Shown here: positions 47,556 through 57,151 of the stretch, one piece after another
Layout: every line of letters begins with the position of its first letter
How positions within the stretch are numbered: position 1 is the stretch's first letter
NCBI GenBank assembly: GCA_023375785.1
Contig: SZWC01001179.1
Location: 121,881-185,880 of the forward strand
DNA from: Penium margaritaceum
Lineage: Eukaryota > Streptophyta > Zygnematophyceae > Desmidiales > Peniaceae
Reading direction: 5' to 3'
DNA: 64,000 bases
The notes under the pieces: model-generated
Databases searched by the model: none
Told to the model about the DNA's origin: nothing
The model's input: the letters and a program-made list of their open reading frames with translations, nothing else
Program-made: the position numbers and the translations under genes

Positions 47556-48586
47556 GCCAGATCGGCCTTTTCTTTCTGCGACATGTCAGACTTTACCATG
47601 AACAGAAGTCGCGCACCTCCTTTGCGACGTTCATGTTGCCAAAATGGCGCACGCTAATCTGGTTCTCCTGCTGCTGCTGCTGCTGGCGTTACTATGACTG
47701 TTGCTTCTGTTGCTATGGAGATTGCTGCTTTTGCTGCTGCTGCTGCTCCTTTTGGTCCCTCTTGATCTTGGAGCACTCTTTCTTGTAGTGCCCCTCTTTC
47801 TGGCAATAGTAGTACTTGCCCTTCTTCTGCCTCTCTGCTGCCCGGAGTGCTGCTGCTGCTTGTTGCGTGAGCCCATGGCCATGAAAGCTGCTTCACTACT
47901 ACTGCTGCCGCCATTGCGCTTTGCTGCATTACAACGCCGTTCCACCTGCACCAAGTGCGTGCAGATGAAGTCAAGGTCGAGAGTCGGCTGGCACTCCAAC
48001 GTCTCTCGCACCATGTCGTAGCTGGTTGGGAGTTCCCTTAGCAAGAGGAGGATGAAGCGCGTCTCTTCCACGGGGTTGCCGACCGCTCTTAACTGCTTCC
48101 CCAGCTCCTTTGCCCTGTCCAGATACGCCTCCATTCCTTCACCATCCTGCATTTTTAGCGCCATCATCTTTTCCTCCAAAAGCATGAGGAATGCTGGATC
48201 CTTGCTCTCATGCTTCTTGCACAATGTGTCTCACCCCTCCTTTGCAGTAGCCTTGTCACTCACGTAATGAACATGCGGGTTGGAGATGGTGTTGATAAGA
48301 AACCTATAGGCCTGCCTGTCTTTCTTCCATTCCTCATACGCCGCTAGTACAGCTGTAGAAGAACCCGCATCAGCTGCACCCTTTTGCGGCGTCTTCCTCG
48401 CCACCACCTGCGCTACGGTGATGCCTTTTTCCTGTGGAACTGGAGCCGGCTCGTCACCGCTCACCACCTCCCACAAGCCCCTCTCCTCCAAAAGGAGGCG
48501 GGTACGGATCTTCCAAAACGTGAAGCTGGCGCGTCCCTCCAGCCTCTCCAAAGGCTAGGCTGTTGTTACAACGCCAGCTGCTGCCA
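47556..48586 (-). pseudogene. A-7 gag
   Basis: Start ATG at 48586. The Gag frames 48551-48231 and 48224-47631 are separated by one stop (TGG to TGA near 48228). Sequence includes ERGLWEVVSGDEPAPVPQ, LLLRELPTSYDMVRETL and the Gln-rich end. The zinc-knuckle first Cys pair reads YYC near 47815, so it is probably damaged. Confidence 0.83.
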
Positions 48587-49218
48587 TTTTGAGCTTTGGT
48601 GATGCTCAGCGCTGTCCTTCGATGGCGGCGCTACCCCTGCTTCTGCTGCTACTTCAGCCAGAAATCTATCTGAAAGAAAGTGGACTGTAGATGCCAGCAC
48701 ACTCGAAATTTGAAAAAATCTAGCCCACCATGTAACATTCAGCTCAAAACCTTTCATAACGACCCATAAAACAGGGTCATCAACAGGGGGTTTTGAAAGA
48801 TATGCCCTCTTGAAAACAGGGTATGCTTCTGCTCCTACGCCAACTCAGACCAGCTAGCTTGTAAACGGCATTTCTCCCAAACAAATCAATGGATTGCAAA
48901 TATTTTTACACTAATGGAAAGCTTATGAAAAATACTACAATTCACATGTGCCAGTTTTTAAATTTGACAAAGAAACAAGAGAGTTGTGGTCATCACAAGG
49001 CGACAACCTTACTCATAGAGAAGAGTGTAGCCCTGGCCGACCTCGTTTTGAGCATAACTCACAATCCGATTGTTTGATCTTCGTGATGTTGCGATCGTTG
49101 GAAAGCTTGTCTCTTGAAATTTAAGATTTAGTGGTTCAACGTCAAATATGGTGAAGGTTTGATCCCAACCCATCACTCTGAAAGTGACGGCCTGTGCTGG
49201 CTGAAAGTAGTAGAACTT

Positions 49219-49231
49219 GGCTCTGATACCA
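49219..49231 (-). promoter_or_regulatory. Primer-binding site, exact tRNA-iMet match (A-7)
   Basis: TGGTATCAGAGCC on the minus strand, two bases from the LTR start at 49234. The leader spans 48587-49233 and holds no gene. Confidence 0.93.
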
Positions 49232-49233
49232 AA

Positions 49234-49895
49234 TGTCGGATCTGGAGGAGAGAGGGAGCCTTGGAGCAACGAGCATGTGGGACTGGAAGGGCATCACTTG
49301 TGCTGAAGAATGGTTGTTCAATCACTCTAAATGATGGAGTACATATAGAACTAGAGCTTGGGCAAGTCAGCCCTTTCACAAGCCACACCACTTAGCAATG
49401 GAGGCTAAAGTTCACACACTAGAGTCCATAATCTCACACAAGGGAGGAAATCAGCCTAGAAATCAGGCTGACCACTCACACATGACCTAGAGAGCTAGAG
49501 AATGCTCTCATGGCACACTCCTAGTGGTCACATAACCCACAAATCCATGGAGAATCGCTATGTGTCCATGGCTAGCACACAAGGATCTCACCTCACCTAA
49601 AAAGTAAGTAGAGGTACCTTTATCCTAGTCAGCACACTCTGACAAGGCAATCCTAAGACCAAGGGCCTTTTTGGATATTTCTCCCATCAGGTCTTGACCC
49701 TGGACCTCTTGTCTTTTTCTTTTCTCAGGCTAAGGCATGGAGCCATCACCCATGCCCACCGAGACATTGACGGTCCATGACCCCCGAAACTTCGAAAATT
49801 CATATCTCCCAATCCAACCATTCGAAAATTCTGGTACTTTCCTGGAACTTGCTCCTATGGACCTGAAACCAAGCGGGATGGCTCCTTTTCCAACA
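49234..49895 (-). repeat. A-7 5' LTR with internal deletion
   Basis: 662 bases, TGTCGGATCTGG to CCAACA. About 76 bases are missing near 49822, between CCATTCGAAAATT and CTGGTACTTTCC. Confidence 0.88.
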
Positions 49896-51753
49896 TGAGG
49901 CAGTCGGAGCAGATATCCTTTCTCACCGAGCCTCTCCCGATCCTTCCTCCACTATGACAGTGGGAGAACTTCTCTAGTCTCCCATGTCTGATAAAGCAGA
50001 TACAGGGGCCTCATCAGTAGAAGTAGAGGAAAAAGATGTAGTACTATCAGCAGGAGTAGTTGTGTCAGCAGCATCGCGCCATCTGCCTGTTAACTCTGTA
50101 GGACCAGGTCGCAGGTACCCTCTCAGGATGCGCTACAAGCCTGGTGAGGGTGGGCATTTCTGGATGTTGTAAAAACCAGGTCAGATGAATGTCGTTATTG
50201 TTGCAGATCCAAACGAGCCAACGTCCTACAAGGAGGCAATGGCTGCACCAGATGCAGGAGATTGGGTGCAAGCTATGCAGCAGGAGATAGAGTTGCAGAT
50301 CGACAACGGTACGTGGGAGCTGACTGAACGTCCACGTAGATGCAAGGTAATCAAGTACAAGTGGGTTTTTAAGAAAAAGAGGGGCGCGGATGGCAATCTC
50401 AAAAAGTACAAGGCGAGGCTGGTCGCCAAGGGCTACTCGTAGCAGGAGGGAATCAATTACACAGAATCCTTCGCCCCTCTTGCCAAGTTTGCCTCTGTAC
50501 GTGCGCTCTTTTCCTATGCTGTAGCAGAGGATTTTGAGATCCACCACATGGACGTCAAGACGGCATTCCTGAACGGTGACCTAAAGGAGGAGATTTACAT
50601 GGAGCAGTCAGGGGGTTCGTCATGGATGGCAAGGAGCACCTGAGTTGCAAGCTGTTGAAGTTGTTGTACGGTCTCAAGTAAGCATTGCGTGCTTGGAACC
50701 TGAACTTGGATGCGGTGTTGCAATGCATGGGATTTGAGCGCAGCGAGTATGACTATAGCATCTATCGCTAGCAGCATGGTCATGAGGTGCTCATCATCAT
50801 CGTCTATGTGGATGACATGCTCCTCCTTTCAAACAGCTCGTCTGCACTATAGGAGTTGAAGGAGGCCATGTACGAGTGCTTCTAGATGTCTAATCTCGGG
50901 GAGACATCATACTTCCTGGGCATTCAAATCACATGTGACCGCAAATCACGCTCTGTCGCTGTGTCAAAGCCACTATATCAAGGATGTCTTGTAACAGTCC
51001 GCTATGGTGGAGGCCAAACCGATCGGCACGCCAGTGGAGACGCGACAATACCTTGTGAGCTTGAATGGAGAAGCGGATACAACTGAGCGGCAGAAGTACA
51101 AAAGCACTATCAGCAGTCTCATGTACCTGATGGTGACAACCAGACTGGACCTTGCATAGGCTGTTAGCGTTGTGAGCCATCACATGGCAAATCACGGACC
51201 TGAGTTCCAAAAGGCAGTAAAGCAGATCTTTCGCTACCTTGCTGGAACCATGAACATCGGCATCACATACAACGGCAACGACAACAACATCATGGGCTAA
51301 ATAGACGCAGATTGGGCTTCAAACCCATAGGATCCGAAGTCCATCTCTGGACATGCGTTCCTCATGAATGGTGGGCCTATCAGCTGGTGCAGCAAGCACC
51401 AGGTCGTGGCCACCTCAAGCACAGAAGCTGAGTATGTCTCTCTTTGCTCTTGAGTCATGGAAGCAGTTTGGCTTCAGTATCTCATGGCAGAGATGAGTGG
51501 GAGTACAGCAGTTCTAGTTCCTCTGCGTGTCTACAACCAGAGCGCATTCGTTCTCGTCCAGAATCCTGAGCACAGTGCACGCACCAAGCACATTCACATC
51601 GCATATCACTTCATAAGGTACATGGTACAGGAGGATGCTATCAAGGTGGAGTTTACTCCAACCAACAAGCATGTCGCTGATTTCTGCACCAAGCTTGTGA
51701 CCTGTGAGAAGCAGCAGTTTTGCATGAAGGCATGTAGACTCAGTCCACTCTGA
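49896..51753 (+). pseudogene. A-9: plus-strand family A linker, RT and RNase H
   Basis: This starts within the integrase C-terminal linker (MTVGEL, MSDKADTGASS) and runs through RT (RGADGNLKKYKARLVAKGYS, then TAG; MDVKTAFLNGD at 50560; YVDDMLLL at 50805) to RNase H ending KACRLSPL-stop at 51753. Stops are many (GYS-TAG-QEG, AL-TAG-ELK, F-TAG-MSN), mostly former CAG. Opposite strand to the A-6/A-7 array, same strand as A-8. Confidence 0.85.
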
Positions 51754-52045
51754 ATAAGGCAAAGTGGGAGATTGTTGGGAAAGGAGCCATCCAGCATAGT
51801 TTCAGGTCCACTGGAGAAAGTTCCAGGAGACTACCAGATGCGTATTTCGATCGTTGATCCAACTTCTTCATTAGAAAGATCAGGTGGCAAAATGTCTACA
51901 ATCAAAGTTTGAGGGGGATCCAACAGTCGGATTGGGACATATGAATTTTCAAAGTTTTCAAGGTCATCGATCGCCGATATCTAGATGGCCATGGGCGATG
52001 GCTCCATGCCTTAGCCAAAGAAAAGAAAAAGGCAAGAGGTCCAAG
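51754..52045 (+). repeat. A-9 polypurine tract and truncated 3' LTR
   Basis: The tract GGCAAAGTGGGAGAT (from about 51758) directly precedes LTR-A, which starts TGTTGGGAAAGG at 51773. The LTR breaks off at about 52045 (AAGAGGTCC...), where family B gag/protease sequence starts. Confidence 0.88.
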
Positions 52046-53279
52046 GGAGCATGGTAGTAGATATGAGGGCAAAGGAAAGGATAAGAAGGAGTTGACAAAT
52101 ATTATAGCTGAGAGCGTGCCAGCAACCAAGGGAGCGGCACTGCTCAAGGATGGAGCCTACAGGCTCAACTCTAGCACGAACTACCACTTTTCAAGGGAGA
52201 AGGATGGATTTATCTCTATTGGGGACACTGAACATCGCTTCAGCAGCCTTGTCCATGCCCAAAGCAAGGAGATGAGTTGATCAGCATCAATGTGAACAGT
52301 GCTGGAAAAGGCTTGACGCTGGAGAACGTTGTCTACATGCCGTGTTCTACGGCAAACCTCCTATCAGTGTCCAAAATCACAAACCACGACATGACGATAG
52401 TCTTCAGGGAAGAAGAGGCCGTGATTGTCGAGAACAAGGACATCAAGATCTCCTATCCCAAGGAGAGTTTTGTCGCAAAGGTCCCTAGAGTTGATGCGCT
52501 GTGCGTGTTGGAGACTTAACCTTTTGAAACTACAAATGAGGGAATTGCAGCGGTTGAAGAGCCCAAGTCTCCAAAGCCTGATGTTGCACCACAAGCCGTC
52601 ACTATGGCGGCCAACTCCACCGACACAGATGTTGAGCTGTGGTACAGGCGGTTTTGCCATGAGGCCGATGATAGCACACTATAAGCTATGCAGCAGGATA
52701 AAGTTGTTCATGGGATGGAGGGATACAAGGCCAAGAATGAGGGAAAGTACAAAAAGTTGTGTCAGTCATGCCTCAAAAGCAAGGCAAATAGAAAGACCTT
52801 TGATTGTAATGTGCAACGTGTAGCACTAATCTTGGACCTGATTCACCTTGATGTATACGGACCATTCCGTACCCATTTGAACAATGGCTGCAAGTATTTC
52901 TTGACCTTCATCGATGACCACAGTTGCAATATGTGGATCTACTTCCTCAAGATGAAGGGAGAAGTCAAGGAGAAGCTACAGGAGTTTGTCGCGATGGTAG
53001 AGCGATAGAAAAGCAAGAAGGTCAAAGCACTGCACATAGACAACGGTGATGAGTACGAGGCGTGCAAGGGCTGGTTGAGCCAACATGGGATCAACCAGCA
53101 GACTACCACGTCTTATATCCCCGAGAGCAATGGCGTTGCCGAGCAGATGAACTAGACTATCCTCGGCATGATACCAAGCATGCTCTTCGACGCCAAACTC
53201 CCATCTCATTTCTAGGCTGAAGTTGCAAGAAGTCCTTCCTACCTTGTGAGTCTCACTCCGGCAGCTGCGCTTGGAAGTC
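52046..53279 (+). pseudogene. B-1 protease, GAG-pre-integrase, integrase core
   Basis: The protease has YRLNSSTNYHFS (near 52165), where DSGT is expected; the catalytic Asp and Gly are both changed. NLLSVSKITNHDMTIVF follows. Pre-integrase has LWYRRFCHE and CQSC (near 52765). The integrase core has D in IHLDVYGPF, D in LHIDNGDEY and E in NGVAEQMN (53140), with TAG stops after MVER and QMN. It breaks at 53279 in LVSLTPAAALGS, inside the PLE target duplication. Confidence 0.83.
53239..53279. repeat. PLE target-site duplication, left (41 bp)
   Basis: It begins CTACCTTGTGAGTC and ends CTTGGAAGTC. It matches 58535-58575 with one difference (G/A). It codes for LVSLTPAAALGS of the B-1 integrase. 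Confidence 0.9.
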
Positions 53280-53374
53280 TTTGATTCGGGGGAAGGCATC
53301 TCAGAGCAACGAGGAGGAACAGTCAGAGTGGTAGAAATGGACCGGCAAAAGTCTGAGAGAGAAAAAATCTTAGA

Positions 53375-53413
53375 GGCATACCGGTTTTGGCCAATAAGGC
53401 CTTCATCAGTGCC
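53375..53413 (-). ncRNA. Hammerhead-ribozyme-like motif, downstream unit (core G changed)
   Basis: The minus strand has GGCA, CUGAUGA, A, GGCC-UUAUU-GGCC, AAAACC, GGUA, UGCC. It equals the upstream copy at 56990-57028 except that the invariant core G of GAAA is A. Cleavage activity is expected to be lost in this copy. Confidence 0.6.
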
Positions 53414-53536
53414 ATAGAAATTCTAGTCAGACAAGACCTGCTAAACTAGCAGTTAGTGGTCCTAAGCGACGCGACATTCAGTGCCGACAAATGGTCGGCG
53501 GCAGGTTTTGGGGTTTACGCACCTATCACTCGGTGG

Positions 53537-55420
53537 TTACATTTGTAACTTAGGGGACATTAGGTACGTGCCTAATTTCCTAGGCAGCCTCCATGCCAAA
53601 ATAGCACGTCTTGAGAACACAGTTGGGTTGTATCCTGGGAGGCGTTTTGCAAAACGTTGAAGATAGCGCCCAAGTCGTAGGTTCTCCAGTGTTGGGTTGA
53701 GGAGAGCTTTTAGAAGAAGAGGCCTCTCTTGTTTTGCTGATACCTTTGGAAATTCTTGGTCTTTGTGATGTAGCTCGTCAATTTGAGCCTTGCGTTGACC
53801 GTGTCGAACCTGCGAGAAATTGTTGACAAGAAATCTCTGAGGGTAGCCTCGAGCCCGTAGTCGAGCCCAAAACTTTTTCTTCATATGGATGAAGTTGGTT
53901 GGTGACGATGTACGTAGAAGGTGTCGTCGGAGTTCAGAGATGATGCAGGCTCTCAAGCAGCTTCTAGGATGGTAGCTGCGAAAGGGAAGGTAAAGGTACC
54001 TATTCATGGGTTTTTGGTAGGTCATGATATCCAAAACCCCAGAGGCTGTGAACCTGTCTCCTTTGAAGAGAGTGATGTCAAGGAAGTTGATGGTGGACTC
54101 GGAGATGTCCCACTTCAGCTTGATGTTCTCGTCGATGGAGTTGAATGTGGAAAGGAAGAGGAGGAGGGATTTTTTATCACCTGTCCAGAGTATGAGGCCA
54201 TCGTCGATGTATCGCCGATGGAGAGCAGGAGTGATTTGGCATATCCGTAGCACTTCTGAGTCAAGGTAGCTCATAAACAGTATGGCAAAGGCAGGTGCTG
54301 ATGGTGTTCCCATAGCTGTCCCTTTTACCTGTTTGTAGATGTTACCTTGAAATTCCACATAGGAATTATGCATCACCCATGAGAGCAGCTGGATGACCAG
54401 AGGTGTTTTGGGATCTCATGCCTGATGTAGAAGGGTTTGAATGAAGATGAGTGCCCGTGTGATGGGTATGCTTGGATAGAGTGCCACCACATCATATGTT
54501 GCGAGGGTCAGTGTTGGTGGCAAGGTTAGTTTTTCGATTTCAAGGAGGAGCGATGTGCTGTCCTTGAGGAACGTTGTCTGTTTTTGCATCAGTGGTTGTA
54601 GCTCACTATCCAGCCATTTGGAGACGTTGGTGGTGATCCAACTATGACAAGCCGCAATCGGCCTGCCAACAGGCGGATTCTTATGCACTTTGATCAAACA
54701 ATAGAAGGTGGCAGGCTACCACCCACCGTCTGGTTCTTGGCAGAAGAAGTCCCAAAGTGAAAATGAGACTAAGCCTGAGTTGGCGTTGTCCTCCTTAATC
54801 TGAAGTAGCTCAGATTTGATAGAATCTGTGTCACAAGCTTGTCGCATGTAGGTGCTAGAATCATGCAAATGGGCAAGGCACTCTTTGATGTAGTGCTCTC
54901 TGTCCAAGACGACTAGTCCTAAGTTTTTGTCGGCAGCTTTGATGACAATGCTTCTGTCCTCCCTCAGCCTTTTGAGTGCCGCCCAAAACGTTTTGGGAAG
55001 TGCTCGTCTAGCTTTGGGTTTGGCCAGTTGGAAACATTCAGCCACTTCAGACAGCATCATCTGGCAGCATTCTTCAACCTCTGCTGGTGCTTTAGATGGC
55101 ATCCAAGCAGGATTGGGAATTCTAAACCTAGGGATAGATTTATCAGGACTGTCCCTGAACTGCCACATGAGCCTGACATTTCTAAATAGATCCTTCAGGC
55201 AAGGTTCTAGAGCTGAGAAGGAGCAGGGTCTAGGCCTTANTGAGGCCAAGACCTAACAGAGAGGATTCATCAGGGGAGAGGCACCTACTGCTTAGGTTGT
55301 GCACTCCCTTGTTTAACACCCTGTTGTCCAACTCAGAAGGAGTTTTCCTGGCAAAAAGAAGAAGAGCAAGATCATGGATGGGCAGGTTTGTGAGTAGGTG
55401 CCGCTTCCGCGGCCTTACTC
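53537..55420 (-). pseudogene. PLE reverse transcriptase, full-length unit (two nonsense codons)
   Basis: This RT would copy the element RNA by target-primed synthesis. The N-terminal conserved PLE region (VHNLSSRCLSPDESSLLGLGL) lies at 55320-55250, before the N at 55240, where the frame jumps. From there one frame of about 570 codons runs to 53537: IKVHKNPPVGRPI, motif A YDVVALYPSIP, motif B KGTAMGTPSAPAF, motif C YIDDGLILW, and a basic C-terminal region. TAG replaces CAG after DGGW (54715) and TGA replaces CGA after HQA (54416) relative to the upstream copy. The protein ends at KLQM without a GIY-YIG domain. Confidence 0.88.
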
Positions 55421-55483
55421 GTTTTTTATCTTCTTCTTGAAGTCCTTGCCCTTCGCCTTGTACTTCTTCTTGGTGTTCTGGTT

Positions 55484-56914
55484 CTACTTGGTGTTGTTGC
55501 CGTTGGTTCTGTAGTTCTTGTTGACGTTAGTCTTGTTGTGGTTCTTGCCGTCAGCTTGGTTGTGGCTAATCGGCTTGGTGGGCTTTGTTGGTGGTGCTGC
55601 TGATTTGGCAGCAGGATTAGTGGCACGGGCAGTCTGCTTGGGTGGGCCGTGTGTATTTGCCCGCCTCTGCTGACTTTTCCCCTTGTTGCCGTAGGTATTG
55701 TTGCTGTTGCTGTTGGGTTTGTTGCCCAGAAAACCGCCGCCTTTATTCAGCAGCTTCTTGATAGCTGCTGCCACGGCCTGTTGAACTTTTTTGTTGATGA
55801 GCTCTTGTGTTGTCGGCTCCAGATCCATGACTTCGGCGGCGGTGGTGGCTGCCTCCAGCTTGGCTTTGGCTTCTTCCGCCTTGTGCTCACCCGCCATGCA
55901 CCCGTATGGCGGGTGCATGGCGGTGACTTCATGGCGTGCAATCATGTCGTGGACTTTCTGGTCAGTTTCCGCCAGCAGTTTGTTTTTCCACTCGTCGCAA
56001 AACTTGCTGATGTCGTATGCAGCTGAAATGGTGGAGGCGGAGAGGATTGGGCGGCAGATTTTTGTGAGATGTTCATCCAGGGCGGCTCGGGCGTTGAGGA
56101 GCCTTCCTAAGACAGCAGTGCGGTGTGCCTGCTTGCCTTGGATGATAAGCTGGTGCAGTTGGCGGTTGTGGGCTGCTTGCAGCTCTTGAAGTCGCGTCTT
56201 CCACTCAGCCGCCAGCTCTGGTTCGTCCTGAGCGAAAAAATCAGGCGCCTTGATCTGGCAGGATCTGGCTACGTCCCTTGCTGCTTGAAGTTCATGCAGC
56301 TTGGTCAGTGTTTTGTCAATGCAACTAAGCCTGTCCATGTCTTTAGTCGCATTGCGAAGAACCTCTGCTGCTAACTTGGCCATCTCTGGAGGCGGGTCTG
56401 CATGGAGGAGACTGATCTCAATCTGGCCGATGAGCAGTGTGTGCTCCGCGGGCGTGGAGCTTGGACGGTTGGTAGTTGCGGCAGCATGTTGGCTGGCGGC
56501 ATGGTGGCCGGCGTTGGTGTTGGAGGTAGTGGCGGCGTTGAAGGTGAATGCCGCGCTGTTTGCTCCTCCAGGAGCAGCCGTAGTTAGTGTGTTGACATTG
56601 CCCACGGGTGTACGAGCGGTGGTGGCGGGGTTCGTGGCCTGGCGAGTTGCGGCAGTGTTGGCTGGTGTAGTCCGTGTTTCACGCTGCTGGACTTCAATAG
56701 CCATTTCTTCATCTTCGTCGTCGCTCTCAATGGAGTCTTCGACGACTTCGATGTGCGATGGATCCACAGTGTACATCAGTCGAGTAGGTGCCGCCCTCTT
56801 TTTGCGAGGAACCAGGGCCGCGTCGTCCGTCGATGCTGTTGCGTCGTTATTGGCGATTGGTCGTTCCTCGGCTCGTGAGGCGTTGGCAGGAGCACTTGAT
56901 TCGGGGGAAGGCAT
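55484..56914 (-). CDS. PLE ORF1, 476-residue Gag-like or RNA-binding protein, function unknown
   Basis: A long open frame at the start of the full PLE unit, ATG at 56914. I recognise no domain. Residues 1-75 are acidic with SDDEDEE (64-70). Residues 75-155 are Thr/Ala/Asn-rich and low in complexity. Residues 155-395 look alpha-helical, with Leu/Ala/Gln/Lys heptad-like text and VQQAVAAAIKKLLNKGG. Residues 400-476 are a basic Asn/Lys/Pro tail suited to RNA binding. After the TAG stop at 55484 the frame stays open for 22 more basic codons to a TAA at 55415, so this stop may be a late nonsense change. The short 5' leader upstream holds the hammerhead-like motif. By position it resembles the ORF1 of other retroelements. 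Confidence 0.7.
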   Translation of the reverse strand: MPSPESSAPANASRAEERPIANNDATASTDDAALVPRKKRAAPTRLMYTVDPSHIEVVEDSIESDDEDEEMAIEVQQRETRTTPANTAATRQATNPATTARTPVGNVNTLTTAAPGGANSAAFTFNAATTSNTNAGHHAASQHAAATTNRPSSTPAEHTLLIGQIEISLLHADPPPEMAKLAAEVLRNATKDMDRLSCIDKTLTKLHELQAARDVARSCQIKAPDFFAQDEPELAAEWKTRLQELQAAHNRQLHQLIIQGKQAHRTAVLGRLLNARAALDEHLTKICRPILSASTISAAYDISKFCDEWKNKLLAETDQKVHDMIARHEVTAMHPPYGCMAGEHKAEEAKAKLEAATTAAEVMDLEPTTQELINKKVQQAVAAAIKKLLNKGGGFLGNKPNSNSNNTYGNKGKSQQRRANTHGPPKQTARATNPAAKSAAPPTKPTKPISHNQADGKNHNKTNVNKNYRTNGNNTK

Positions 56915-56989
56915 CTCAGAGCAGCGAGGAGGAACAGTCAGAGTGGTAGAAATGGACCGGCAAAAGTCTGAGAGAGAAAAAATCTTAGA

Positions 56990-57028
56990 GGCATACCGGT
57001 TTCGGCCAATAAGGCCTTCATCAGTGCC
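56990..57028 (-). ncRNA. Hammerhead-ribozyme-like motif, upstream unit
   Basis: The minus strand reads, in order: GGCA (stem I), CUGAUGA (core), one extra A, GGCC-UUAUU-GGCC (stem II and loop), GAA, ACC-GGU (stem III, no loop), A, UGCC (stem I). Stem I can extend beyond an internal loop (AUUU with UAAG-type pairs). This is a type I hammerhead layout; PLEs are known to carry hammerheads. Two oddities: the extra A before stem II, and a self-complementary ACCGGU that can pair only between two molecules. Predicted cleavage lies between 56993 and 56994. Confidence 0.7.
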
Positions 57029-57151
57029 ATATAAATTCTAGTCAGACAAGACCTGCTAAAATAGCAGTTAGTGGTCCTAAGCGACGCGACATTCAGTGCC
57101 GACAAATGGTCGGCGGCAGGTTTTGGGGTTTACGCACCTATCACTCGGTGG

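Larger units (their letters stand above)
37967..49895 (-). mobile_element. Tandem family A array: LTR-internal-LTR-internal-LTR (A-6 and A-7)
   Basis: The three LTRs at 37967-38704, 43571-44308 and 49234-49895 separate two full internal regions in the same orientation; the middle LTR serves both. The outer flanks do not match (GCTAT on the left, TGAGG on the right), and the left and right neighbours are different parts of plus-strand A copies. LTR-LTR unequal recombination explains this best. Confidence 0.88.

Noticed and set aside
53460-53560. Plus-strand frame with SDATFSADKWSAAGFGVY, resembling an RNase H strand as in DIRS-type elements
   Set aside because: Short, no further RNase H motifs, and it lies antisense in the PLE 3' untranslated region, conserved in both units simply because they are copies.
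53537-56914. GIY-YIG endonuclease or CCHH finger expected for Chlamys/Penelope-type PLEs
   Set aside because: I looked at the RT C-terminus, its N-terminal extension and ORF1 and found no GIY...YIG pattern or Cys/His cluster.
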